Below are positions 50,101 to 62,400 of a stretch of DNA of 64,000 bases, piece by piece. Made by a program: the position numbers and the translations under genes. Below the pieces are notes generated by a model that was given only the letters and a program-made list of their open reading frames with translations, had not been told where the DNA came from and ran no database searches. The stretch is from Prochilodus magdalenae (lineage: Eukaryota > Chordata > Actinopteri > Characiformes > Prochilodontidae): positions 91,001-155,000 of the forward strand of contig JAMWET010000649.1 in assembly GCA_024036415.1 (NCBI GenBank), written 5' to 3'. The first letter of the stretch is position 1. Every line of letters starts with the position of its first letter.

Positions 50101-52478
50101 CCTGACTGATGATGTTTTCTGTACACCCAGTCCAACTTGAAGAAGATGTCTGGTTGGATGAGGACTGTTTGCCAGGTGTCAAAGTATTTGTGAATCTTCA
50201 GTAGCAGATCTTTCTCTGACAAAAAAGAGGAATTAAGTAGTGATAGAGTTAATAAAATAAAAAAAATCTCTCTGCCACACCACTCATCTTTTCTTACTAA
50301 ATTTACAGCTGCTGAAGGCTGTTCTACAAGTTTGATTTAATCCCACTCTTTTGTCGATTAGTTCTTTTTTCCTTTCTTTTCTTCTTTTTAATCTTTTTTT
50401 AAAAATATATTGCAATACACAAAAACTTTTTGCACCAAGCTTCAGGAAGCTACAGGCACAAATGTTGATGCAAGGTCAATAATATATATATATAAATATA
50501 TATATATGATTTTTTTTTTTGTATCTTTGTCCTTACTGACATTTGTCGCAATCTGTTATGCCCGCTATTGTTTATATTATGACTTTGTCTCTTGCACAAT
50601 GTTGTGTATACAACACTGCCCTCATGGCCATATGTAAACATCTTCAAACAGCTGTGATGTAGGTTGGCTACTCTGAGGAGCTTGACAGAGGAGCTCAGTC
50701 TTGCTTCCAGACCTGGCCCTGTAACTGCTGTCATTAATGGTTTTCATAGACCGCATCATTTCTGTTGCCGTTCAAAATACCCCAAGTGTTGCTTGTATAA
50801 TGATGGTGTGGCTGTATGTTAGACAGTTAGACTGACCATTGAGAGGGATTCTGAGGAAGAGTTTGTTGGAGATGTCCACCACTATACAGCGCAGCAAGTT
50901 CAGAACATCCACATGCCCGGAGGAGTCAGTGAGATCAGACAGGGCGTCAAGGTGCTTATTGGTTGCAGTGACGCACACACCCACCGTCCTCTGGAGCCCA
51001 GGGCCAGTTAGGGCTTTACCACATACATAAGCACATGAATACGTGTATGAGAGATGCACTCACATCTAGACTCAGTTTAGTGGTTCTAGTGACTAGATAT
51101 TTCAGTGATGTATGAAAGACTTGATCTGAGAAAAGGGAAAAGGACTCACCCTTGGAAAAGTATGTGCGCACTTTTTTCCAGTGCAGGATGTTGCTGTTGA
51201 AGATGATGCCTTGCTCATCCATGCCTATGCATCTCAGGCCACTTTTACTGGCAAATCTAGCAATGTAGTTACTGCTCTTCAGAACATGGTACACTGCAGA
51301 GGCCCTGAAACACAGTCCCACATTTCAGTGTAAAAGCTGATGCTTCACTCATTGCTATTTAGTTGACACTCTTATCGAGAGCGACTTACAAGGTTGATCA
51401 CCTTACAGGTAGGCCAATGTAGTGTTAAGAGTCTTGCCCAAGGACTCTTATTAGTGTAGCACAGCATAGTCACTTGGATTTTAACCCCAGTCTCCCACAT
51501 GTAGAGATGACATGCTGGGTAGTGGTGTTACCTGCTGAGCTACACCAACCACCATAGAAACCAGCACTACATTTACGGCATTTAGCTGATGCTCTTGTCC
51601 AGAGTGACTTGCAAGGTTAATCATATTACAGGTAGGCCATTGTAGTGTTAGGAGTCTTGCCCAAGGACTCTTATTGGTGTAGCACAGCATAGTCACCTAG
51701 ACTGGGATTCGAACCCCAGTCTCCCACGTGTGGTGTGGGCTCTGGGGCGGGTAGTGGTCTTATCCGCTGAGCTACACCAACCACCAGTGCAGTAGGGCCC
51801 ATCGTTACACCCACTCATTTTGTATACTTCCTTATTTCCAGTTTGTGTAACGTTATGTTTTCCCTTATATATTTAATGTAAACACAAAAAACACACATTT
51901 TTAAATAGGCTTTTTGATTGTGCCAGACAACTCACTTGCTCAGAATGAGCGTCTCCTCCCCCTGGATCCAAACTCGAGTCATGTTGCCATATCTTTCGTT
52001 GTAGTGGTTGCAGGCTGTGCCGATACCAGTCCATAGAAACCTACAGTAGGTCAGAATGGGGCCAAGACCCAACAACCAAGAGGGGCCTGGGAGAAACAGG
52101 AGTGTTTTACCTTCTGAGATCTGCCTGGAAAGCATGCCCTGTCATAGTTTAATATGAGGAGATGGCACAGAGATCCTTAGAGCTCCGCTCAAACATGTTC
52201 TGCAAATTCCTTCAGGATCAATAAAGGATTCTCTTACCTTATGGTATCTTATGATCTGGACCTGTAGCCTTAGCTAAGTGAGTATGGGAAGTATGTTCTG
52301 TAGTTCCTCCTTAAAATAATACATAATGACGTAGGAGCTCACCTGGTACGGTAGATTTGTCCCTTCTTTTGAAGACTGCTAGTAAGATCAGCATCAGAAA
52401 CAGCAGCAATGATGCTACGATTCCCAGTCCTGTTGTCTCCACTTCAGCCTTGACATTGACCTGATTGTGGAGCTCCAT
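41175..52478 (-). CDS. cyp19a1: Aromatase (CYP19A1), complete, probably the ovarian-type teleost copy
   Basis: ER-membrane cytochrome P450 that converts androgens to oestrogens. Minus-strand exons, 5' to 3': 52343-52478, 51936-52086, 51150-51304, 50837-51013, 50101-50215, 49917-50028, 43774-43936, 42485-42726, 41175-41447. The total is 1524 bp, 507 residues, normal for the family. An N-terminal membrane helix ([16 protein letters not shown]) precedes the VPGPSW proline hinge. The I-helix has [16 protein letters not shown], the K-helix ExxR is ECLR, and the heme loop [11 protein letters not shown] keeps the ligand Cys. The C-terminal [12 protein letters not shown] is typical of fish aromatases. 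Intron 6 (43937-49916) is filled by a giant minisatellite. Identity with both zebrafish paralogues, as I recall them, is mixed. Several stretches ([22 protein letters not shown]) favour cyp19a1a, so the a/b call is tentative. Confidence 0.95.
41888..42084 (+). mobile_element. MITE with terminal inverted repeats in aromatase intron 8
   Basis: GTGCTTGAAAGTTTGTGAACCC at the left is mirrored by GTTTACAAACTTTCCAGCACC at the right. The ~200-bp length and AT-rich, non-coding interior fit a Tc1/mariner-type MITE. Confidence 0.75.
43160..43376 (+). repeat. Dispersed otophysan-type repeat, aromatase intron 7
   Basis: It contains CTCATAATAGAGCACTCTG, CCCCCACAGGACCACCACAG and ATTCTCAGCACTGCAGTGACAC followed by TGATGGTGGTGTGTTGCTGG. 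I recognise this as a high-copy family in characiform and related fish sequences. It has no coding potential. Related pieces are at 20126-20240 and 28150-28440. Confidence 0.6.
43991..49842 (+). repeat. 22-bp minisatellite, 266 units, in aromatase intron 6
   Basis: The unit is TTTGYCCTGTRCTGKTGGTGTG (22 bp). The first unit starts at 43991 and the last at 49821, a distance of exactly 265 x 22. The array therefore spans 266 units (5852 bp) with no net insertion or deletion. GTACTGGTGG-type units dominate the left third and GTGCTGTTGG-type units the right half. Minor types are GGTGTTGG, GATGTTGG and GGTGTTGCTC. The plus strand is G/T-rich, so the aromatase pre-mRNA carries a C/A-rich repeat of CAAACACACC type. 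No stop codon occurs in any forward frame of the common units, so long ORFs across it are artefacts of periodicity. Confidence 0.97.
51345..51556 (-). mobile_element. tRNA-derived SINE, copy 1, in aromatase intron 2
   Basis: On the minus strand it opens TGGTTGGTGTAGCTCAGCAG, a tRNA-like A box. GACTGGGGTTAAAATCC follows as a decayed B box. The tail GTAAGTCGCTCTCGATAAGA is the conserved fish SINE 3' domain. It is sense to aromatase transcription. Confidence 0.75.
51571..51790 (-). mobile_element. tRNA-derived SINE, copy 2, in aromatase intron 2
   Basis: A better-preserved copy of the same family. Its A-box region is GTAGCTCAGCGG, its B box GGGGTTCGAATCC is intact, and its tail is CAAGTCACTCTGGACAAGAG. 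It sits head-to-tail next to copy 1 with only about 15 bp between. It is not a functional tRNA gene, as no acceptor stem closes. Confidence 0.8.
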
Positions 52479-52585
52479 CCTAATGCATATATGCCTGATC
52501 CACTCCTCTTAAACGATCACTCAAAAGAAAAAGCACCAGGTAAACAGACAGTTGCTGAAGTGATCGGAGCCCAAAAATCCCTGAA

Positions 52586-52595
52586 GTATTTAAAG
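52586..52595 (-). promoter_or_regulatory. Possible TATA-like box of CYP19A1
   Basis: On the minus strand the sequence CTTTAAATAC lies about 110 bp upstream of the aromatase ATG. Teleost aromatase promoters usually have a TATA-like box and a short leader, so the position is plausible. No clear SF-1 site was found by eye. Confidence 0.35.
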
Positions 52596-53628
52596 GACTC
52601 ACAGTGGTCCTCAGTGTGTGGAGTTATCCTGGGTATATTAAAGCATGCTACGGTGACGGTGAATAAAAAGGATGGGAGGGATGGAAGAATTTGGCAGCCC
52701 TCCATACAATTTATAGTCCTTCAAATCAAAGGCTTCTTGTGGTTGCAACAGCCAAAACAATTTAGAAGAAAATCCTCATGACTGTAATCTCATGCAGCGT
52801 CCTTGTGCACTTGGCTCGTTCTCCTGGTCCAGATGTAGAGTGTTTAATAAAAAGGCACATGGTTTTGTCAAAACACTGAAGCTTTGATCTCTACCACCCG
52901 TCACATGTCTGTACCAAACACATACTTCCAGTGAGCAGTTAAGCTGTGTTCAGCTGTAATCAGTCATCAACTTCAGGCAGCTCCAGTAAACAGAGTGCAT
53001 TTTATAGAAAACAAATTCTGTGGTGTGAATGAGAGAGGGGCTAATAAAGTAAACACGCTTACCTTACTCTGACTCCAGCGCAGAGCCTGACGTCTTCACA
53101 CGCTCCTGGTCCTTTACTTGAGTTAGTGTGTCTGATGTGTGCAGGCTCGCCTCATTTAAAGTTGATCGGTTTTACATCACATCTCTTCAAGTTTAGAAGA
53201 AGGCCTTTTAAACTCACCGGTTGCTTGGATACAGCTCGTACTTTGGTTGGGAAACGCCATTGAGAGGCCGGCGCATTCTGCCTAACTTGTCCAGTGCTGA
53301 ACAATAGAGCCGTGATGAACTTACAAACACAGAACATATGACGAAAAGGTGGGGGGTGGTGTGGTTGTGATGAGCGCTTAGCGCTGCCATGCATGACAGT
53401 GCTCTTTTCCCGTTCTTTTTGGGGTTTAATTCATCTTTGTCTTTGTTCCAGAGCCTCTCTAATCCATCATTTAAAGAGGCTTTTGAGGGAGCGGGTCAGG
53501 CTGACCCAGCGCCACAATGCATGAATGAAGCTTTTACCTCTTAAAGGACTGCAAAGGAAGGGAACCAATTACTGTACTGATGCTTTTAAGGCATTTAGTT
53601 TATTTATCACCTCCCCCAACCACCCCAC

Positions 53629-53634
<6 letters not shown>

Positions 53635-53665
<31 letters not shown>
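53635..53665 (+). repeat. (CA)n microsatellite
   Basis: About fifteen CA units in the intergenic region between aromatase and CDHR5. Confidence 0.95.
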
Positions 53666-53670
<5 letters not shown>

Positions 53671-53943
53671 GATTCCTTTTAGAGCATCTCTATAACTGTG
53701 TAAGTAATTTGTTGTGGTTATAGTGAATTGCAGTTCATTCTTTGTGACACCTGTTGTATCACTATTCATTATAATGCCTTATACCTAGATAATGGCCTGC
53801 ATGTAGTTATGAAGCACACGACACTTAATGAACACTGAATGATACGGTTTTGATAATTACAAAGTGTCAGTTACTTTACTTGAGGCACTGCATGATGGTA
53901 TTTTAAATGTGTTTAGTTGTTAATATGTATTATATAATGAACA

Positions 53944-54236
53944 GTGGTGCGGCACTGTGGCATGGTTGTTACCTCACAGCAAGAGGGGCTTGGGTTTGAT
54001 TGTCGGGCAGGGCTTCTGGGGGCCTTTCTGAGAGAAGTTTGCATGTCCTCCACATGTCTGTATTGGTTTCCCACAGTCTAAAGATATACTGTCAGGTGAC
54101 TTACTCCCTAGGTATTAACGTTTATGTCTGTACGTGAGCGCCCTGTGATGGACTAGCGGCATGTCCAGGGTGTTTCCTGCCTTTTGCCCATTGAACACTG
54201 AGGCTCCAGTGCCCCCTATGACCCCGTAGGATTGAG
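53944..54236 (+). mobile_element. SINE-like dispersed repeat
   Basis: GCACTGTGGCATGGTTGTTACC, CTTGGGTTTGATTG, GTTTGCATGTCCTCC, TTTCCCACAGTC, TGATGGACTAGCGGC and GTCCAGGGTGTTTCCTGCC occur in the order of a very common teleost tRNA-derived SINE. It is diverged and lies in the aromatase-CDHR5 intergenic region. Confidence 0.7.
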
Positions 54237-54954
54237 TGCTATAATATGTTTATATACATTATACTGTATATTGGTTTACAAATCACTGTTACCGCATTAC
54301 AAAAGGTTATAAGTGCGTTTATATATAGTAGGTGTTATCTTTATGTCTTATATCACACCATCCACGGTCCACTTTTAGAATTGAAGGATGGTTGATATGG
54401 TGTGTCTTTGTTGGCTTGTTGTTACTGCTATTGCATAACACAGTTTTGTTTAGTTTGAACAGTCTGTTTCTGCACAACAATCAAGAAGAACAGCAGTTCA
54501 GAAGAGAAGAGCCATTTACTGTATCTCCTTTAAAAACATGTGCTGAGCAGGTAAGTGCATTTTATTGTTTATTAGGATACATAAAAACAACAGAATTTGT
54601 TCACTCTTTCTCCTTCTTCTTTCCACTATATAGACCTGATTATCTGCTTATCTCTCTTATTATCATCATAAAAGATATTTAAGCATTTTTCATTAGGTAT
54701 AAAACGCAGTCATTTTTAAAGACAAGGTGCCTTGGTTTAGTTTGCGATCCCAAGCCGAGGGTTGAATATTTACAACTTATATACAAGTTATTATAGCAAT
54801 GCCATGTTCAGTGTAGCATCAAACAGTTACACTGTAGTGACCAGTGAATATTTTCTTTTACCTGCTGGTTATGAAATTGACCCTATTAAGTAAAGCTCAT
54901 GTACTCAAATAAAAGTTCAAAGAAATACATCTGGTGGGGTTGTATATCGAGGTC

Positions 54955-55172
54955 TGAACAAAGCCTTGTATCTCCATTTTTGTTTTAATGTTTCAATTTT
55001 ATTTTAAAAATAACTTACAGAATTTGATAATGCTGCTCTTTACACTGTGAGAGAATTTCATTATGAATGTCTTGGTATCTTGACACTTGGTATTAAAAAT
55101 AAAGTTATGAAAGTTTGTTTTCTTCTCCTGTAAAGTTACTGAAAAGTTTGGAGATACAAGGTTTTGTCACAA
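54955..55172 (+). mobile_element. Fold-back MITE
   Basis: GCCTTGTATCTCCATTTTTG at the left is inverted as TTTGGAGATACAAGG at the right, about 200 bp apart, with an AT-rich interior and no ORF. It lies between aromatase and CDHR5. Confidence 0.6.
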
Positions 55173-56404
55173 TGATGACATGCTAGTGTAGCACCTTGCT
55201 GCCATAGTGATTTTTACCTCTATGATTATTACAATCAACACAATTATAGCAACACATAGTAGTACATGTCGGACAAGGACTACCTATAACACCTCTCAAC
55301 ATTTGGCGTCAATTTGATATGACATTTAATTCACACAGTGAGTTTAAAAATGCCCCCCTAAGGGATCAGGTAAAGTATGCCATGGGAAAAAAAAAACAAA
55401 AAACATGTCCTGAATAGCTCCATGTCATAGGGCGAGTCAGCAGACGGGTGTTTCATCTCCGGTTAATGGTTACAAATCTCCTCTGAGGAAATGGCATTTA
55501 TGATTATTGAGTATTGATTTTATGATTAGAGGACAAAGTTGCTCTACACGGCTCATGGGCTCCACAGGTCCTTGACATAAACACACAGCAACACTAAAAG
55601 GTTGCTAGAGCAACTGCCATCACACCCGTGTCAGGTCCAAGTACAGACTCATTAAATCATAATCCAGTCATTTATTACCTTCAGACTGTCCTTCCTTAAA
55701 TAACACCTGCGTGTGGCTATAATTATCAAACAACGTGTGTTTGTATCTTATCTCAGACTCTTCTACACTCTTATTAGGCGGTTGTTCTATTTACCAGTTT
55801 ACTGTTTTCCAAAACTGTACAATCAGCTATAGATAACAAAGTGGGCTAGACAACATGGGGCAAAAGTCTGAGACCACCCTTTTATATAAATATAAGATGC
55901 TGGTGTTCTCAGAACAGTGGACTGACCACCCCTGAGGTCGTCTATATCACCTCAACAGCACGGAATGCGTTTATTACATGGTGAGAAGTAGAAAACGCAA
56001 CCAACTTTATCCCACCATCCCTCAAAAACTGAAATGGACTGGATGTAGAAATAAAGGTGAAGGCTGGAGACACCACATACTGAACTAATGGATAGTATAT
56101 TAAGTTGGTGAGGCCTCTGTGTAATGTTCTATTAAATATGTTTTGTGCTTCTTACTGAAAATTAGAAAATATAGCTAGTACTTGATGGCTGCTTTGAGTA
56201 GAACTGAAATAAATTAAGGATGGTTGGTGTCTGTCTTTCGCACAGTACTACAGGTACTGCCTAACTAAGCGTGAAGGACAATACAGAGTTTTAAGAACAT
56301 TATGAATGTATTCAAATGTTAAGACAGTCCTGTCAAAAGTCCTGTGTGAGCAAGGCACCCTGTAATGTATTTTACTGGAAACAGTCCTCCCCCCAGTCAG
56401 GAGG

Positions 56405-59400
56405 CTACAAGTCTGAGGTAAGGTAATCTTCATCTTCATCATCATCATCATCATCTGAACCCATTCGCTCTGTGGTCATGTTTGTATCTTCCTCCTCCTC
56501 CTCCTCCTCCTCCCTCTCATCATCATCATCATCATCATCCTCATCATCCTCATGGCTGGCATCCCTGTCTCTGCTGTCAGGGATGATGACCACCTCTTCC
56601 TTAATATCGGGATGGATGTCTTGTTTAAACCACACGGCTTTATAGCCGTCCTCTACGCGCCGTTCCTTGGTGAGAATGGGCTTCACCTCCTTCTCGTTGT
56701 CAGCGTCTTCTGAGGCGCTCAGGCTGATCGAGTCTGCTGGAGGAGCACTGCTCTGCAGGCTTGGAGCACTGCTCTGTTTCTCCTGCTGTTGTGGCATGCT
56801 GCGGGTTAGCACCGGCGCCAGCGGCAGGGGTAACTCAGCTGCCTGCTTGGAGCTCACGCTGCCTGTATCTCCACCATTCTGGAAGCCCTCGTTTGTGTAC
56901 TGCACTCCGTCTTTAGGCCCGGATGAGCCTCCACTCAGCTGCAAGCACCAATGAGAGCATGATCATGAGACACTATCACTGCTGTCCAAAGTTTCATTCA
57001 GTTTTCAGAAGTCAGGAATTATGTTGCATAAAGTCAGTATTCAGCATCTAGGAGGTTAAAGTACTGAATACTGTATCCCTTTCAGGCATCCCCCTATACT
57101 GTATGCAGTTTGGGGACCTCTGACCACACTTCTACCATTCTTAAGCAGAATTACTGTTGTATTACTGAAGGTAACATTTTGGAAATGCAGAATAATACCA
57201 TATTTAATTCCTGTGTAGAGGATGTGTTAAATTAACAAAACAGGCCATATGATGAGGTAAACTTTGGCATACAACTGTATATTTACCGCACAACTGTAAG
57301 CTGGTGGTTTGTACATTGAAGGCACTAGAAACCATGCAGTAATATTCGAATATGAGTATTAATTGCACTAAAATAGTTTATTGTTAATTCAAATAAATGT
57401 GTAGTAATATGTAATATGTGTAATTTATGCTAAACTGAGGCCAATGTGTATTATAATTGCTCCACATTTATTATAGGTAAAATAAAAAAATATAAAACAA
57501 TATAGGCACTTCAAGATAATTGCTTTATAGAACTGAATCACCTATCAATTTGTTTTTTATTATTTATCTTCATGTGAGCTCACTTAGCTGGTGTCCCAGG
57601 GTTTCCCAGCTCAGGTGCTGGAGGCTCCCTGCCCTGCACATTTTAGTGTTTTACCTGATCCCAGCACACCTGATTCAACTCATCAGCTCTTTAACTCTTT
57701 CTGAGTTGCAGGGTGTGTAGGGCAGAGTGCCTCCAGGATCAGGGTTGAAAAGCATTGGTGTAACCGATAGGTGGCTTACCGTGCTGCGGAATACACTGGC
57801 CTCAGACAGTTTCTTCCAGTCAGCATTATGCCGTTTGATGCGGAACACCAGCAGACCAATGACCACCAGGCAAATGAGCAGCACTACAGCCAGACAGGCC
57901 CCCAGAGCAGCCATGTCCTCCGCCTTAAATTCTCCTCCTGGTCCAAGTACCTTATCTTTTCACAATACAAATATAGCATTACAAAAACAAGACTCGACTC
58001 AACTCAACTTAATTTGTTTTATGCTGGATTCCTGATAATGATTTTGGTGATCAGCTGTGACTTTGGAATCAGTGATCCGTGCACTCTGAAAACCTAATCC
58101 ATAGATGATTTAAAATGCAATCAGTATGTACATGCACCAACAGGCAGCAAAAGCAAAGTTCCAACATGCACTTATTTGATTACCTAGTGAGTGAGCAGAG
58201 ATTGCGTGGTGTTAAACAATGCAGTGTAGGCCAAGTATTCCAAAGCAGAGGCCACATGTATGGACATGAATGTACCTGTTTGAGGACTGGGAGTTGGGAT
58301 GGGGGAGGTAGTAATGGTTAGCTGTGTAACCATACCTGTAGTTACGGCAATACTTGTAACCACATCTGTAGTTACGCCAGTGCCTGTGGTCATATCTGTA
58401 GTTCTGGCAGTGCCTGTGGTCATATCTGTAGTTCTGGCAGTGCCTGTGGTCATGTCTGTAGTTATGGTAGTGCCAGTGGTCATGTCTGTAGTTCTGGCAG
58501 TGCCAGTGGTCATGTCTGTAGTTATGGTAGAGGTAGAGATAGGTGTGGTGGACATTTCCGTAGTGGTCGTAGGGACCCCTAAAGGAAGAGTAGTAACACC
58601 TGTCATGTCCACTGTTATCTGGCCAATTCAAGAACTTGATTACCATGTAACAGAAATGACTGATCAGCTAATGCTGGACAATGTTGATAGGATGCAGTCT
58701 CTTGATATTTTCCAGATATCTGTTATAAAATGACACTTAAAAAGAAAAAGTAGATTGAAAACTTAATGAACCCACGATTCCTGAGTGCTGCTACTCTATT
58801 CCAAGTGAACGTCCCACAAACCTGATAAAGCTTGTCTTGATTGGACTGGTTTGTCTTCGGCTTCTTTTAAAATGACACCCTTAAGCTTGTTGTAAATATT
58901 AACTGAAAAGTAAACTTAATTTATTTCGGTTTTTAAAAGTGCTCTTCTGAAAACTTGGTCACAAAAACTCAGCATATTAAATATGATTTAAACCGAAAGG
59001 TTGGGCACCCTGGTGCAGTTACTGGTTATTTGCTAAAATTAACATATTGGAAAATCAAAACATAAAAAGTGGCCTGTCCACAGGTGATAGGACATTTTAT
59101 ATGTTTTCCCAATATGTTTAAGGGCCCATATCATAGAAGATAAAAGTGTGTATAAGTAAACACTGTTAAAGTTCCAAAGCATACTATTCACTCCACAGTC
59201 CATTTATGGAAAATATGCTGCATAAAACAGCTTGTTTTGATTTCGTCACAGGAACCAGCTCATTTACACACATCCACCTATTCACTACAGCAGTTTATCA
59301 ACATACACTCCTACTGAAGTTCTTAGTAATGTTTCAGCACTAAATGAGGCTCAGTACAGGACAGACAATCAGAACACTTAAAGACACAGTACCAAAAACA

Positions 59401-62400
59401 TTCATTCATTCATTCATTCATTAATACGAGATAAAGAGAGGTTGGTAAACAGTCATGTAAAATGATTTGTAGCCATATTTGGTACAAAAGGTAAAAAAAT
59501 GTGCTACAAAATATGTAGCACAAAAGTTATAAATGTATATATAAATGAATAGAAATGCCCTAAAATTTGCCATATGTACATTTGTTCCCTGTAGTGAATT
59601 ATAATAACTTATTTTTACTTAAAAAAACATTTTTTTACTTAACATTCAGGACATATCCTTATTTACAGTGGCGACTTCTTGAGGAACCCGTTTTTACCCA
59701 CCCCCAACCCTGCTATAGCTGAAAGTCAGTATTGTTGTGTGACACTAACAACCACAGTTAATACTCCACCCAACATTATGATCAACATTTTTTGAATTGG
59801 CTGGACCTGCCCACCTCCTGACACCTGCAGTCTCCCCTTCCAACCAGACAAGCAAGCTACATTTCTTCACTGTTATGTAATTTCCCACTCTGGAAAGTAT
59901 TTAAATGCCATCGTGGATTTTTCCCTTTCTGAACCACCTTTATCAGGATAGATCCTGGAGTTTATATTATGGCTATAATTCCATGCGCTGTTAAGGATGG
60001 AAAGTAATAAGGATGAGATAATAATCAGCATGTGATATCCATCAGGTCTCACCTGGAGTGACTTCCACTAACAGAGAGGCTTCGCCGGATTCATCAGTAA
60101 TTTTATCGACTACTCGTATCTAGGACAAAGCAAGAAAGATTATGAAACATGACAAAGTGTATTTTAAATGATCAAGTTTATATTCAGTGAAATGATCAAG
60201 TTTACGTTCAGATTCTTACAATCAGGTCAATCGGGCCTGCAGGAGCTTGACTTGTCATGAGTATGAAGCCCTCTTGAGTAATGGTGAAGAGACTTCCTGC
60301 TGGAGTCTCGAATACAATGTCTGGATTCACTCCCTACAAAGGAATCCACAAAAATCGTGTTTAAACTGATGTTCATGTGTGGTAATAAGATGTAACCTGT
60401 TACCAGCAGTGTGGTGTGTTTTGCTGCACAGGGCTGACAGTCATTGCACAGTTCTAAAAGCCATCTCCCTCATGTGTAGACATATTAGCATTACCAGTCT
60501 GAGCTTTCCAGTCATTGCTTTGCTCTTTGCTTACTGTTCTGGTTTACTTCTAATCTAGCTTCTCCCCATTTCTACAGCATATGAGAACTGACAGCTATTT
60601 TCAAACCATGACCCATGCAGAATTACAGAGACTCCTCAGTAGACTAAATAAGGTAAATGAACAGAAATCTACACATGACAAATAAACATCAGGAACATAT
60701 TCAGAGAATAAATATTGAGATTCATTACATTGGTGAAGTCCTCGTCTATGGCCCCAACTTTCAGAGGTTTGTTTTGGGTCTTGCTTTCTAGCACCAGGCT
60801 GCCCAAATCTGCGTCTTCAGAGATGAAGCCCTCATAACTGGATTTCTCAAACTTTGGTGGGTGGACACTCGTGATGAGCACCTCTACTGTAACGGGGGTG
60901 GTGGCGAACTGGTCTGGCTTCTGCACCTCATAAGCCTGTAGAGAGTGTCAAAGCTTTGCTTAGGTCACATTGAGCACAGGTAAACGTGCAAAGTGAATGG
61001 GATGTCATTTAAAGAATACAATGCGAGTGTTTTCTTACCATGACTGTCAGCACGACTGATCCTGCCTCACCCACTGGCTCCCGCATTGTAATTTCACCGG
61101 TGTTTTGATTAATTTGAAATGCACCACCATCTGCTAGTCAAAGACAGAGGCTGCCTAAGTCAGTGTTTTTAACTGTAGTCCTGGTGGTGCCCTGTCCTGC
61201 ACATTATTTATGTAGTGCTCCCTGCACGCTGATTCAACTGATCAGCTCATTCACAAGCCCTTTCAGAGTTAACAGAGGAGTGGTAAATCCAGAGGGAATC
61301 CACCCAACTGTGCAGGGCAGGGTGCCTCCAGGACCAGGGTTGAGAAAGACTGGTCTTGGTTAATCTTAACGTTAAGGTTGTCTGACCTCCAAGAATCCTG
61401 TAGTTAATTTCTTCATTCCTGCCGTTGTCTCCATCAATGGCACGCACTGGACCAGGCTGAAGAGTCAATGGACCAGTCTGTAATTATGAAAGTAAAACCT
61501 GTCATTCATTCATGTGGAGAACATGTTGATATTCATGTTGAACAAACATGATTATACGTCACTGTGGCTGAGGAGGTCTACGTTAGATGGAAGACCTACA
61601 ATAGTAATCCACAGAATTCAAGTGGGCAAATATTACTTCTCCTTATGTTTCTTGCGTGGACTTTATTACTGCACATTAATACATTAATGGTGTCAGTGCT
61701 GATTGGTGGCACCATGTTAAACTCAGCACACACAGTAACATTTTATAAATGTTATTTTGTATGTACTTACGACATCAATAAAACACTAATCAGTTACTAA
61801 CATTATCTGACTAAAAAACAACAGCATGTTATTAACAAGCTATTTTTACAGTTAACATTGGAATGTATATCATAACAACTGCCAATATTAATATAACTAC
61901 CTACTAAACACAAGTCATAATTCAAGACCACGGATACAAAGTGTTGGCAGCTATAGACTGGTAAGAAATCGCTATCAGTAGGTGCTGGTATCTAATGACA
62001 TGAACAGAACTTAGTTTGTCATTGTAGGAAGCAGGGGCAGGGGTACACACCACCATCTCGTTCAGTTTCACTTTCCCTTCATAGCCAGCGCCCAGGCAGA
62101 TTTTCACACTCTCAACAATGGTCTCCGTGCAAGGCTGGAACCATGGTGGTCGGTTATTGATGTCTTGGATAGTAACTATGATGGAGGCCGTGGCAGTATG
62201 AGGTGGAGTCGCTCTTGTTGTTAAAGGCTCATCCTGAAATTTTAACACATTCAGGCGACAGAAACACCAGCAGTCATTGAGATCCATCAGACTTTCATGG
62301 CAAATGACAAAAACTCTAAGGCCCATGTGGTATTTCCTGGCGCACACATATGTTGATTTTAATAAGTGGCATGAGAGTAACTTTAGATGATTTCTGTCTG

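Larger units (their letters stand above)
52596..56404. other. Aromatase upstream region and CDHR5 downstream region
   Basis: No supported gene. It contains a CA microsatellite, a SINE at 53944-54236, a fold-back MITE at 54955-55172 and a sequence near 55858 (CAAAAGTCTGAGACCACCC) that resembles a Tc1 end. Aromatase regulatory sequence should lie at the left of this block. Confidence 0.55.

Noticed and set aside
51571..51790. Possible tRNA gene (A and B box on minus strand)
   Set aside because: No acceptor stem or proper cloverleaf, and it is followed by a SINE tail. It is a tRNA-derived SINE, not a tRNA gene.
58212..58733. His/Tyr-rich and Val-rich ORFs across the CDHR5 stem exon
   Set aside because: Alternate frames of the 30-bp coding repeat. 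Only the Thr-rich minus frame joins both neighbouring exons in phase.
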